64,000 bases of DNA from Symsagittifera roscoffensis. Lineage: Eukaryota; Xenacoelomorpha; Acoela; Convolutidae. The stretch lies in NCBI RefSeq assembly GCF_963678635.1, contig NC_087071.1, forward strand, positions 28,119,325-28,183,324, written 5' to 3'. Positions 25,001 through 30,267 of this stretch are shown one piece after another. Numbering within the stretch: position 1 is the first letter of the stretch; the number at the start of each line of letters is the position of its first letter. The position numbers and the translations under genes are program-made. The notes under the pieces are model-generated. The model worked only from the letters and a program-made list of their open reading frames with translations. It was not told the origin of the DNA and did not search any database.

Positions 25001-28000
25001 AGCTGGGTTATTGGTCCGAGCATTCTCAGGACTACTGAGTGGCCGTTTATACCCGACGAACGTGTATTCAATAAAATTCGTTTGAAGGGTCCTTCTTGTG
25101 ATGTTGATAATTGCTTGGAGACATCATCTTCCTTCGTCACCGATGTCACATCCATCAAACATCCCGAACACGGGTTCAATTGGGAAAGGTTCAGTTCCTT
25201 TACAAGATATAAACGAGTAGTCGCTTTTATGTTGAGGATGTTGACTTCACATAAGCATTTTCGTGGTAAGGACTTACGAATCACCGACCCCACTGAACTT
25301 GATATTGCAGAAAGCAAACTGATTCATCTTGCTCAGATGGAATCCTTTCCCGTTGAGTTAAAAACACTCACCGCTAGCAAACCTATTAATAATAGTAGTA
25401 AAATTGCCACATACTCGCCATTTATCGGTCCCGCTGGAATCATTCGTTCCACCGGACGGATTGTGCGCTTAGTGAATACCGAGTTTGATACTAAGCACCC
25501 AATAATACTCGACGCCCGACATACCTTAGTTCGTTTGTTGGCCCGCAGCCTCCACCATAAGCATTTTCATCAAGGATTAGATTACATGCGCTCCGTTTTA
25601 AATATGAAATATGCAATACTTGGGTTGCGTCGACTACTTCGGTCTATCGAAAATCAATGTGTAACATGCCGTAAACGCAAAGCAAGCACCATCCAGCCAA
25701 TTATGTCCGATTTACCGGTCGAATCAATCAACTTCAATCATACGGGTGTGGATTACTTTGGACCGCTTTACGTTCCGGTTCGCAGAAGCACGGAAAAAAG
25801 ATGGGGATTTCTTTTACTTGCCTCACCACCAGGGCTGTACACCTTGAGATTGTACCGTCTCTGGACACCAGTTCGTGTGTCATGGGAATTGAACGGTTCG
25901 TTGCGCGCCGTGGTACGCCAAGCACAATCTGGTCGGATAATGGCACGAACTTCGTTGGTGCGGAAAATGAATTACTTGCCTGCATCAAGAGCTGGAATGG
26001 CATGGCTCCGACCATTTTTGCACACAAAGGTGTTACTTGGAAATTTAACCCGCCAGGCGCACCCCATCATGGCGGCTCCTGGGAACGCCTCGTCCGAAGC
26101 GTGAAGCGCGTGCTGTACGATATCCTAGGCAGTAGGCGAGTCACTGAAGAGGTGTTAGGAACAACACTCTGCTTAGTTGAACAGGCTTTGAATTCGAGGC
26201 CAATCACTCCCGTTAGTACCGATTCACGTGAGTTAGAAGCGTTAACCCCAAACCATTTTTTGCTTGGACAACATGCCACAAGCTTTCCTTCGCTTTTACC
26301 CGGGGAGCACTTCGATCACAAGAAAAGGTACGTGCGAGCGCAGTCATATGCTAACGCGATTTGGTCTCGTTGGCTTCGAGAATATGTTCCCTCGCTGAAT
26401 AAGCGTGTCAAGTGGCACACTCATTCTGACTTCACTCTTAAAACAGGCGATCTCGTATGGGTGATTGAGCCCGATAGTCCGCGTGGGTACTACCCTCTCG
26501 CCCGAATCGTCAAGCTAAACTACGGACAGGACGGTTGCGCCCGGTCCGCCCTTGTCAGGACCGCAACCCGTGAAGTCACGCGGCCGACCGTTAAGCTCGC
26601 TCCGGTTCTTCCTTCTTCAGGGGGGAGGATGTTGCAATGCAAAACAAGAGTATAGAATAAAACAAGTATAGATGCATATAAAATAAGCACAGTTGGCCAA
26701 GCGGACTAAGACAAAGTAAGCTAACGCCGATTATATGTGTGAAATAACAGTTGACGTAGGTTCGAGTCCCCCACCTGCCCATGTATTAATATACTAAAAA
26801 CGGGGGTTACATCCTATTTTAACTGTTTTTTGGTTCTAATTCGGTTCAGCCTTGATTAAGGCTGACCGCCAAAAAGAGCAATTTGTCTCAAGGACATTAC
26901 CGACCGGTTCTTGTGGCTAGCTTGCGCGAAATTATCTCAAAAACGAGTAGTACCGAAACAAGTTGATTTTGTGATCTTGATTATGCAAACCGTTGACATT
27001 GCTTATTTCTTGTTATGTGTGTTTACCGAAAAATACTCATAATTTAATTTGTCTTATACAGTTTTTTCAGATTGAGCGCACATCTAGAATATCATTGAAA
27101 TAACTCCTAAGGCATTTTACAATAGTTGACGCTTTTTTGTTGTTTATTATTTCCTAAATAAGGTTCCATTTACACCTTTCTAACGATGCTGAGGCAGTTA
27201 ACTGTTTGTCAAAGTATTTGACATCGCTTTTTTTTTAAAAATTATTTTCAGTTCCTGAAATTTGTTGAAGCTCTTAGAGTGCAAGTAACAATCTTTTTAA
27301 GATAGTTACTCAAACTGACTTTTAAGACCAGAGTCTTAAGTTACTTGCGTTTTAAGACTTAAAATAGGGGAATCGGTTAATTAGACTAAATTCCAAACTT
27401 CATCAAAATTCGACAACATGAAAGTAAAGTTCTTTTTTCAATTTTCCGTGAAACCGAAACATTTAAAACTGTCTATGAACTGCTCATACGGCAATTTCTA
27501 AAATAAATATACGGCGATTTTTGGCTCTTGTTTAGTTCTCTGCCTTGATTTTTTGGAGACTCGTTTAGATAACACTTTGTAAAAATAAATTTGACGTTTC
27601 AATCTGCTAAAAAAATGTTCCTAGGCTCCTTTCCAACTCTCTTATTTATTTTGTTGAAAAAAAAACAAAATACTTCCTAAAATGACTTGCCCTGTTAAGT
27701 TAGATGCAAATTGGGCCCTTGTACTGTTTCTCAACCCCTTATTTTAAAAAGTTACAAAATAGAAACCTTGAAAACTGTTCATACCGCAAAAAGAAATGAC
27801 ACAGAGATTATTACAAAAATTTCGTACGAACATTATCTCTAGGTTTTTATCGTAACTTTACGAGAGTGAGAAACTGGAAAAGAGCCCAATTTGCAGATAA
27901 TTTAACAGCGCAAGTTTGTTTTGGAGGAGTTTTTTTCGGCAAAGTGGAAAGCGAGAGCTGGAAAGGAGCCTAAGTGAAAAGAACCGAAAAATTTACATAA

Positions 28001-28801
28001 TAAAAATAAAATTGTGGAAGAAGGGGCGGGTCGAAAACCTCAAAATCACATATTTACAGTCAGGGGCGGATTTAGGATTTTCTCGACAGGGGGGGGGGGT
28101 TCGGATTTTGTCGACATTTTTTTAGAACCACCAAATTGATTTTTTGAGTTCTCCCAAATCAGTATAAAGATATCATTTTGATAAATTTTTGCAAAAACCG
28201 CAGGCAAATTTTTGAAAAAAAAAACAGGCCAAAAAAGGCGTCTTGAAAAATTTTAACCAGAAATTTGCGTTTTTTGGCGCACGGCGCACGTTTTATCTCA
28301 AAATTAGATATATTTTGGCGCCGATGGCACCTTTAGAAAAATTTTAGGGTCAGTCAGCCAAAACTGGATATCTCAAAATAAAACATAGTTGGACCCTTTG
28401 GGTCGGCAAGGGGTCGAATCCCTAAGGAAGGGGGGGGGCGTCCACCCCGCTCCAGCCCCCTAAATCCGCTGGTGCTTACCGTGATGACAATGTGGACGAC
28501 ACTGACGAAGCTCTTACTTACTTCTAGCCCGATTGGAGTCGGTCTCCGAATTCACACCTAGTATCTCTCCACCTTCACTTTTCTTGTCTGACTCACTCAC
28601 AATCACGCCTCCCCCCACTGACGATTGCTGACCTTTTTGTTGATCATTACTTGTGGCACTTCCCGCTACTTTTTTCACCCCACCAGTGGTAGAGGCTCCT
28701 CCCCCTCCTCCTGCTCCCGATCCGCCCGGGGTTTCATCTTTTTCCGTGCCAGTGTCAAACTTGGTTGCCTCATTTTCGTTGATCGTTTCAAAGTTGTTCA
28801 T
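922..28801 (-). CDS. Unrecognised seven-exon host gene, 3' part beyond the left edge
   Basis: Function unknown; I do not recognise the protein. The model is built from splice sites and phase. It starts at the ATG at 28801, which has an in-frame TGA two codons upstream. Coding blocks are 28522-28801, 12019-12117, 7649-7739, 7117-7248, 1890-2025, 1422-1527 and 922-1068. Each junction has GT/AG and each phase agrees with the next (1,1,2,2,0,1,1), giving about 330 residues so far. The N-terminal 95 residues are low-complexity (Gly, Ser, Thr, Asp/Glu). The rest is polar and basic with many Arg/Ser stretches and one short helical Lys/Gln block ([13 protein letters not shown]). No membrane segment or signal peptide is visible. 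Intron 1 is 16.4 kb and has swallowed a BEL element; intron 4 contains a LINE. Exon 7 could instead read on to a stop at 818 if its GTGAGA donor is not used. Confidence 0.75.
1422..1527 (-). CDS. Exon 6 of the unrecognised gene
   Basis: The acceptor ATTTAG ends at 1528. The donor is AGAG|GTTCAT, weaker than the others. The frame entered in phase 0 is open and Arg/Ser-rich ([20 protein letters not shown]). It exits in phase 1, as exon 7 requires. Confidence 0.65.
1890..2025 (-). CDS. Exon 5 of the unrecognised gene
   Basis: The acceptor ATTTAG ends at 2026 and the donor CCG|GTTAGT begins at 1889. Entry in phase 2 completes an Arg codon with exon 4 and gives [19 protein letters not shown] followed by a Lys/Gln-rich helical stretch. 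The ATG inside it at 1994 is internal, not a start. Confidence 0.72.
2026..2584. other. Intron 4 sequence, no gene seen
   Basis: This is AT-rich intron between exon 5 and the first inserted element. A short local repeat around atatatatcgaatgctaatgtgc recurs at about 2034-2055 and 2094-2115. No exon-like segment with good splice sites was seen. Confidence 0.4.
2585..2807. mobile_element. hAT-type MITE, family 2, copy 1
   Basis: The element begins GGCTCTTTTTTCTTTCCCCC and ends with the inverted counterpart (GGGGAGGAAAAAGAGCC). It is flanked on both sides by the 8-bp duplication GACCCGTT (2577-2584 and 2808-2815). Its interior, read on the minus strand, matches copies at 29568-29768 and 29984-30197, sharing TGGCCTAATTTATCTG-like and TGTCAATTTTC blocks. 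There is no ORF. It inserted in intron 4 of the unrecognised gene. Confidence 0.75.
3048..5800 (-). pseudogene. LINE ORF2, endonuclease plus reverse transcriptase, broken
   Basis: The N-terminal endonuclease is recognised from [10 protein letters not shown] and SDHFPV. The reverse transcriptase is recognised from [31 protein letters not shown] and FADDTT. The C-terminal thumb and tail run to 3048. The frame changes at about 5460, 5060 and 3900-3940. In-frame stops are at 4078-4080 and about 3471-3479. An intact ORF2 of this type would be about 900 residues and make element cDNA by target-primed reverse transcription; this copy cannot. Confidence 0.88.
6085..6846 (-). CDS. LINE ORF1-like protein, RNA-binding type, possibly truncated
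   Basis: 253 codons. Residues about 45-85 form a likely coiled coil ([20 protein letters not shown]). They are followed by an alpha/beta region containing [20 protein letters not shown] and [17 protein letters not shown]. This pattern is typical of LINE ORF1 proteins with an RRM-like domain that bind element RNA. An overlapping frame at 6152-5886 may be the displaced C-terminus, so a frame change near 6100 is likely. No zinc knuckle is seen. The family call rests on layout and weak motif likeness. Confidence 0.6.
   Translation of the reverse strand: MLEIFDLHHQNGRNNSKNYVDLLKNLPPDSNIDPKLMILVITSLLASVDSLENVLNERTQEIIDLKNNVFDLEKRVNFQERYSSKDCLVFSKFDINPYSLNLISDMCNLVYHYFGGYVLSPGAIKACHPLPTRKDSGKNVPIILKFVYFSDKDEIFGRRRMLSGQKGVQGKSLFINERLPKSDMGIKRKCDNMNLITTTHNCQVKVFCQRPNGSFYSQSVNSLAGVEQLAKIAAKKTDQSKPAKTTQLSSSSS
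7117..7248 (-). CDS. Exon 4 of the unrecognised gene
   Basis: The acceptor GTGGTTTTAG ends at 7249 and the donor AAAAG|GTACGG begins at 7116. The frame entered in phase 2 is open and contains [20 protein letters not shown] and [19 protein letters not shown]. It exits in phase 2, matching exon 5. Confidence 0.72.
7649..7739 (-). CDS. Exon 3 of the unrecognised gene
   Basis: The acceptor GTGGTTTAG ends at 7740 and the donor GTGAGT begins at 7648. Entry in phase 1 reads [20 protein letters not shown]. Exit is in phase 2 and completes a Val codon with exon 4. It is too short to stand out as an ORF and was found from splice signals and phase. Confidence 0.7.
7798..8143. repeat. Two-copy tandem repeat, 173-bp unit
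   Basis: The unit at 7798-7970 is repeated at 7971-8143 with only a few differences (for example ttctttccatgg versus ttctttctatgg). It lies in intron 2 of the unrecognised gene. No ORF or structure was seen, and the low divergence points to a recent duplication. Confidence 0.85.
8500..12018. other. Intron 2 sequence, AT-rich, no gene seen
   Basis: Between the exons at 12117-12019 and 7739-7649 there is about 3.5 kb without a convincing exon. Parts are repetitive. A segment at 9271-9340 is matched in inverted orientation at 12711-12777, and a weaker relative lies near 9815-9860. A copy of a dispersed GCGAAGC motif lies at 9981-9996. Confidence 0.5.
9271..9340. repeat. Arm 1 of a dispersed inverted repeat
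   Basis: This segment contains TCGATATGGATTA and TTTGCCCCTGATAT. It matches the reverse complement of 12711-12777 over about 65 bp with several differences. Exon 2 of the unrecognised gene lies between the arms. The repeat may be a decayed transposon family; no target duplication was seen. Confidence 0.55.
12019..12117 (-). CDS. Exon 2 of the unrecognised gene
   Basis: The acceptor TTGCTGTTTTAG ends at 12118 and the donor ACAG|GTTAGT begins at 12018. It is 99 nt long, phase 1 to phase 1. The frame continues from exon 1 and reads [21 protein letters not shown] second frame is also open, but only this one fits both neighbours. GC content is clearly higher than in the flanks. Confidence 0.72.
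12711..12777. repeat. Arm 2 of a dispersed inverted repeat
   Basis: Reverse complement of the 9271-9340 segment, with the shared CGATATGGATTA and TTTGCCCTGATAT blocks. It lies in intron 1. Confidence 0.55.
13550..15960. repeat. Diverged tandem array, three units of about 0.6-0.9 kb
   Basis: Corresponding blocks recur in the same order. GACTCTTCTGT plus a following 120-bp block lies at about 13673, 14568 and 15413. AAATTATACGTA(A/T)ATTAGATGAAC lies at about 14203, 15077 and 15683. The third unit is shortened. Divergence is high, with many small indels. Short ORFs in the array (13824-14174, 15068-15450) are not conserved between units, so I do not call them genes. Confidence 0.7.
16420..17320 (-). 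mobile_element. Decayed LINE fragment (reverse transcriptase)
   Basis: Read on the minus strand, 17040-16850 encodes a recognisable finger/palm region including [17 protein letters not shown]. 16617-16429 encodes the SRGVPQG...LGPLF motif. Stops and frame changes lie between them. The fragment ends abruptly at 17320, where the BEL element begins, so the BEL copy apparently jumped into it. I could not confirm its continuation beyond 27087. Confidence 0.6.
17326..17778 (+). repeat. 5' LTR of the BEL element
   Basis: 453 bp, TGTTGCAATG...GAGCGCACA. It contains an A-box-like TGGCCAAGCGG (17390-17400) and a perfect B-box GGTTCGAGTCC (17455-17465), as in a tRNA gene. It differs from the 3' LTR at two positions, C here versus T there (in atcctaCttta and cataaCttaa). 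Confidence 0.95.
17382..17477 (+). other. tRNA-like sequence with Pol III A and B boxes inside the LTR
   Basis: The A-box TGGCCAAGCGG and B-box GGTTCGAGTCC lie about 55 bp apart, the spacing of a Leu/Ser-type tRNA with a long variable arm. The sequence ends CCTGCCCA, like a 3' acceptor end. The 5' side (GCACAGT) pairs only partly with it, so this is a degenerate tRNA or a tRNA-derived promoter rather than a working tRNA. The same sequence sits in the 3' LTR at 26686-26781. Confidence 0.6.
17779..17800 (+). other. Primer binding site of the BEL element
   Basis: Directly after the 5' LTR comes TTTTGGCGCCCCACAAGGGA. TGGCGCCC at the start is what a Lys-type tRNA 3' end (GGGCGCCA) would prime; the rest matches less clearly, so the primer tRNA is only suggested. 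Confidence 0.6.
18036..18310 (+). repeat. Tandem TTGGCCGAAA repeats in the BEL leader
   Basis: A block of about 45-50 bp built from (GTTTGGCCGAAAATACCACA)(TAACCAGTTGGCCGAAAGTG) is repeated several times with decay to the right. It keeps long frames open on both strands, which explains the overlapping ORFs at 17740-18470; these have no protein-like features. It may be a structured or packaging region of the RNA. Confidence 0.85.
18892..19190 (+). repeat. Duplicated leader segment with splice-acceptor-like sites
   Basis: Two related copies about 200 bp apart share TAAGTTGA, TTTCATCCTCAGGTTT and CTCCG(T/C)GTGTGTTGTTGGA. Each contains a pyrimidine-rich stretch ending in CAG (AG at 18943-18944 and 19143-19144). 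The second lies about 100 bp before the ATG of the extra ORF, so it could be a 3' splice site for a spliced element mRNA. That use is inferred. Confidence 0.6.
19247..19891 (+). CDS. Extra pre-gag ORF of the BEL element, unknown function
   Basis: 214 codons, ATG to TAA, ending 93 bp before the gag ATG. I do not recognise a family with confidence. Strand-like segments recur: VFILGASS at the N-terminus, [13 protein letters not shown] around residue 60, [12 protein letters not shown] around residue 105 and [12 protein letters not shown] around residue 125. This spacing of beta strands resembles a flavodoxin/SGNH-like alpha/beta fold, although no GDS or D-x-x-H catalytic set is visible. The last 50 residues are very basic ([20 protein letters not shown]), suggesting nucleic acid binding or nuclear targeting. 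BEL elements normally encode a single gag-pol ORF, so an intact separate ORF here is unusual. It is open although pol is broken. Confidence 0.75.
   Translation: MVFILGASSLDHALRKLPAPSQKRVKDTCFTKPGLSLTFNARDSQKTIQYYLHHYLSHRNDLVIWHDAINNSISRHRSNNNRKLSSEQLVNLLLRYRTNICAIVYCRRNGTEDIEESLGSTGILVLNVVKDFISKRKAKDQVLIEKYKELHQPPSLELKTLLLLRRYSANLNILKTRKKRNRLPLKARKAIKNRLQAEALRRQVPPSCKLMLIC
19985..23656 (+). CDS. BEL gag, protease and start of reverse transcriptase
   Basis: Starts at the ATG at 19985; a GTG nine bases earlier is in frame. Residues about 1-110 and 170-250 are helical and charged. A long Ser/Pro/His-rich linker follows. A DUF1759-like gag domain lies near residues 590-720 ([19 protein letters not shown]). 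Two Cys/His clusters, [13 protein letters not shown] and [14 protein letters not shown], are the RNA-binding knuckles. An aspartic protease domain carries DSAST in place of the usual D-S/T-G. The reading frame ends at 23654-23656 within the first reverse transcriptase motifs; the downstream frames carry the rest, so the break is a frame change near 23640. Confidence 0.92.
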   Translation: MDKKFQSKIRKLFETRLNLENELLKGHSLLLEYIENNSRTTKIDNAVYKCKIALEKAVDVNEQLIRLAGKTENPEKIIAQQDLWLKKVTEMNNKVMREAQSYKMSLEPSSFPAAGITGSKGSLQQTRSETSSRSHKTSDSAARVSENRSKVSNKSKDSRKLDSHKSDKSASTRHTSTVRTMSSSEKRHELALVKRRHDELEKQYQVSLRLKEQENRLKFEQSQLELEQLADNHKKQLIEMELKAFELEDSSSEVSEKVAESNLTGVSQPISKVATDRTNDRVDSVSSQAAPDVASAPGLQAFTHVPISSGPTTSALLAHAIHTSNSHNHEHTALSDPGIHSYGHRAMPQFGSASLLPLQASVSFPASVPFPVNNMHSSAHVLPPPSAVPLQTMSSNITNGSFAIAQPESLPVPMLLAQPGSGFVSLSPAFAGGGFSSSGVNPTAVFFSAPNCHAAPVQTQHNLPFVPHTVSPSINDYYTSDANLWRLAATNPIVTPAQCCNAGNIFSNVTTVVPSCNTAPPYTSGGTVYFNTPPVHPQHVPHFVNHTNTGYQPVNEDYAPSSAYPNQGCSSDRPLSARELAELLMHSRKDHLPEWKLAQFDGNPLNWHEWFGQFKSTVDSAVLTDDTKLTYLKTLVTGKAKTAIAEFSYSGVMYKDALATLQRKFGQPHAIVGAHLDKLNTFPPLKMHNSENVISSSSAISGLVAVFKSLSFNDDLKSVNLLNQAVSKLPPNLKEAWSMHTVRHKWQRPTLLDFNNWLNEKAEGHERLRLLNSKAKNEEPVKPKTTKVFAANSQVTSKAQDKSKFPPCVLCKGSHALWNCAVFKEKNATQRAKYVAEQKLCFACLNGNHSFRQCSRAKKCPKPECDSTHNVLLHGAERIFPRKENSNVSNKAGTNKSKENTNTSTHAAVSDVHDIESSKGLLPIATLGVSSDVTSLLALVLCDSASTHSWVSSSLVNRLGLVGEPVNLSISGFNSTTVVETQRVKFTVSSEPNNSDFVFSLCAYVKDNIRIGSELINIADLQNKYPQLAPIKPIQYTYEDVEVIIGQDYYPAVRPIEFILGADKNSPCSVRLPIDWVLIGPLPPSGNSTSSCFKCVVEDSSLTEQIKSWYELESYGAFKQVDARSAADKHASSILNSETVHNGERYIVLMLWIDSNVSLPNNYYSSLAQFKSLERRLSKDPELRERYAETIREDIRKGYVVTVEPHDPRKRSDREWYLPHNPS
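23640..23880 (+). pseudogene. BEL reverse transcriptase segment in a shifted frame
   Basis: In the next frame the reverse transcriptase continues ([18 protein letters not shown], then DIEGMFLQV). It then loses the frame again at the T-run around 23875-23880. The two flanking breaks lie 240 bp apart and cancel, since the frame before and after is the same. Confidence 0.8.
23880..25800 (+). CDS. BEL reverse transcriptase, RNase H and integrase N-terminus
   Basis: The catalytic motif is FFMDDYL. The A17-type region follows ([19 protein letters not shown]). RNase H is suggested by [23 protein letters not shown] and [13 protein letters not shown]. The integrase zinc-binding H2C2 region includes HHKHFHQG and CVTCRKRKA, and the first catalytic Asp is in GVDYFGPLY. 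The frame is lost again near 25790-25800, next to an A-run in ggaaaaaagatgg. Confidence 0.88.
25800..26655 (+). CDS. BEL integrase core and C-terminal domain
   Basis: Continues the integrase with [16 protein letters not shown] (second Asp) and [15 protein letters not shown] (catalytic Glu). A DUF5641-like tail typical of BEL/Pao follows ([20 protein letters not shown]). It ends inside the start of the 3' LTR. It is in a different frame from the part upstream. Confidence 0.88.
26619..26629 (+). other. Polypurine tract of the BEL element
   Basis: AGGGGGGAGGA lies directly before the 3' LTR, the expected site for plus-strand priming. Confidence 0.85.
26630..27082 (+). repeat. 3' LTR of the BEL element
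   Basis: 453 bp, identical to the 5' LTR except for two bases. It has the same A-box (26694-26704) and B-box (26759-26769). The duplication TCTAG follows at 27083-27087. Confidence 0.95.
27088..28060. other. Intron 1 sequence right of the BEL element, no gene seen
   Basis: AT-rich sequence without a supported exon or RNA gene. A small local repeat of the words CTTAAG and TTTTAAGAC lies at 27295-27365. Confidence 0.4.
28061..28471. mobile_element. hAT-like MITE, family 3, copy 1
   Basis: The left end CAGGGGCGGATTTAGG is mirrored at the right end (CCCCCTAAATCCGCTG). CAGGGGCGGAT is a common hAT terminus. No clean 8-bp duplication was found, so the exact limits may be off by a few bases. It lies 50 bp downstream of exon 1 of the unrecognised gene. 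A decayed relative is in PSMD4 intron 3. Confidence 0.65.
28522..28801 (-). CDS. Exon 1 of the unrecognised gene (start codon)
   Basis: The ATG at 28801 follows an in-frame TGA. The donor AGAA|GTAAGT begins at 28521 and matches the consensus perfectly. The 93 complete codons are low-complexity: an acidic start ([18 protein letters not shown]), a Gly run, then Ser/Gly/Lys. It ends in phase 1. Minus-strand coding is supported by its perfect donor and its phase match to exon 2. Confidence 0.75.
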
Positions 28802-28829
28802 AATTCAGGAATCTTTTTCGGAAACTGAT

Positions 28830-29559
28830 AACTTTTAGCTCTATTCCAGTTACACATTATTTAAGGCCAAAAACTAAAAAATAACCAACAAAATATAAAA
28901 ATTCTAGGTTTGTAATTGTTTATTTTTTTATTACTGTAATTCAGTAATTGAAAAAACAATTTCTTACAACACTATACAAGAACTTGGAAGTTTGTGTAAA
29001 TTTAGACTTCTAAGTTGACTTTTAATTCTCACTTACATGGCTTCAAATTGCGTTATTTCTGGAAACGAGCGACTTCCCAAATCCTACCCCGAATACTTAT
29101 TATATAACTGTCCAGCCAATTGAGTTCATATCCATTTATTGGCTGAAGTAATTGATTTTGTTGGTTAATTTTAAATTTGCTTGGTTGCTTAAATCGTGGT
29201 TAAAATCGGGTTATTTTATTTCTGAAGAATTGGATATTTTCTCACAAATATGCACGTGCTAATTAATACCTGTACAGAGTTATTGTGAGTTTGCAGGTTG
29301 AGGTAACTGGTTTTTTACTGCCTTTTTTGGTGTCTTGTATAGAGTGCTAGAATTGTTCCTATTTTAATCGAGTTGCTTCAATTTTCATATATCAGCTGAT
29401 TCCATCCTACATACTGAAACAACTGGCGATGTTTACTTAATTAATTCGCAAGGCCTAAAACCTACATCCGTGCTTATACATCTTGCAAGCTTGCCAGTCC
29501 AGAGACTTGATATGAAAAAAATATGGCGTTTATTGGCGCGTTTGCGCCAATGCGAACAA
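28830..29559. other. Upstream region of the unrecognised gene, no gene seen
   Basis: AT-rich sequence before exon 1 that probably holds its 5' UTR and promoter. No TATA box or other element could be supported. Confidence 0.35.
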
Positions 29560-29567
29560 AGCGCGCT

Positions 29568-29768
29568 GGCTCTTTTTCCTTTTCCCCCCACCTCACACGA
29601 GCATCATTTTTATGATCTAAGGAGCAGTTTTACAAGGTTAATTATGAAGACTAAACATCTTTGCCATGGCCTAATTAGTCTGTATGTCAATTTTCACGAC
29701 AACTGGACAATGTGAACAGAATTTTCAAGTATAAAAATTTGCAGTTGGGGGGAAAAGGAAAAAGAACT
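29568..29768. mobile_element. hAT-type MITE, family 2, copy 2
   Basis: GGCTCTTTTTCCTTTTCCCC at the left and GGGGAAAAGGAAAAAGAACT at the right form inverted ends. The 8-bp duplication AGCGCGCT flanks it exactly (29560-29567 and 29769-29776). The interior shares the GGTTAATTATGAAGAC and TGGCCTAATTAGTCTG blocks with copy 3. The small ORF inside it is not a gene. Confidence 0.8.
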
Positions 29769-29983
29769 AGCGCGCTCAACGCCAGGCCACTGGGAGAATA
29801 TGTTTTAAAAAGGGGCAAAATCTGCAATATGGCGAATTCCGTCAACTAAATTTTTAAGACAAACTCTGAATTTGAAGGAAAATTGAGCCATATAAAACAA
29901 ACAAATGGGAAAGGGCTGTAAGATGATATTATATTTGACCCATATGCGTTTTCCTTGAGATAGTCAAAACAGGAAGAAAAAAA

Positions 29984-30197
29984 GGCTCTTTTTCCTTCCC
30001 CCCTCCACCTCAAACGAGCTTCAATTTTTTAGTGTAACGAGTGGTTTTACGAGGTTGATTATGAAGACCAAATATGTTTGCCGTGGCCTTATTAGTCTGT
30101 ATGTCAATTTTCTTAACAATCGAACAATGTAAACAGAGTGTTTATTTGTAAACTTTTGCAGGTGGTGGGGAGTGGGGGGGGGGGGGCCGAAAAAATA
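29984..30197. mobile_element. hAT-type MITE, family 2, copy 3
   Basis: Same left end (GGCTCTTTTTCCTTCCCC) and the same interior as copy 2, in direct orientation. The right end is blurred by a long G-run (about 30168-30186), so the end and its target duplication are uncertain. Confidence 0.65.
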
Positions 30198-30250
30198 CCC
30201 TATGCCATAATTCTTTAGCTCTACAGGTTGTCGGAACAAAAAACACAGAA

Positions 30251-30267
30251 GCAAAGCTGAGCTTCGC
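30251..30267. repeat. Dispersed 17-bp palindrome, copy
   Basis: GCAAAGCTGAGCTTCGC, followed by ACCACTTGCAATACAA. Related copies are at 32627-32643, 33197-33213 and 43284-43300, with a partial one at 9981-9996. Confidence 0.7.

Larger units (their letters stand above)
17326..27082 (+). mobile_element. BEL/Pao-type LTR retrotransposon, full length, recently inserted
   Basis: It is 9757 bp with two 453-bp LTRs that start TG and end CA and differ at only two positions by eye. A 5-bp duplication TCTAG flanks it (17321-17325 and 27083-27087). Internal order: primer binding site, long leader with tandem repeats, an extra ORF (19247-19891), gag-protease-reverse transcriptase-RNase H-integrase, and a polypurine tract. 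The DUF1759-like gag, A17-type protease and DUF5641-like C-terminus are hallmarks of BEL/Pao. The pol reading frame changes three times (about 23640, 23880 and 25800), so the copy as written is not intact. It lies in intron 1 of the unrecognised gene, antisense to it. Confidence 0.95.

Noticed and set aside
28625-28838. Plus-strand ORFs opposite exon 1 of the unrecognised gene
   Set aside because: Antisense shadows of a Gly/Ser-rich exon; the minus strand has the perfect donor and the phase match.
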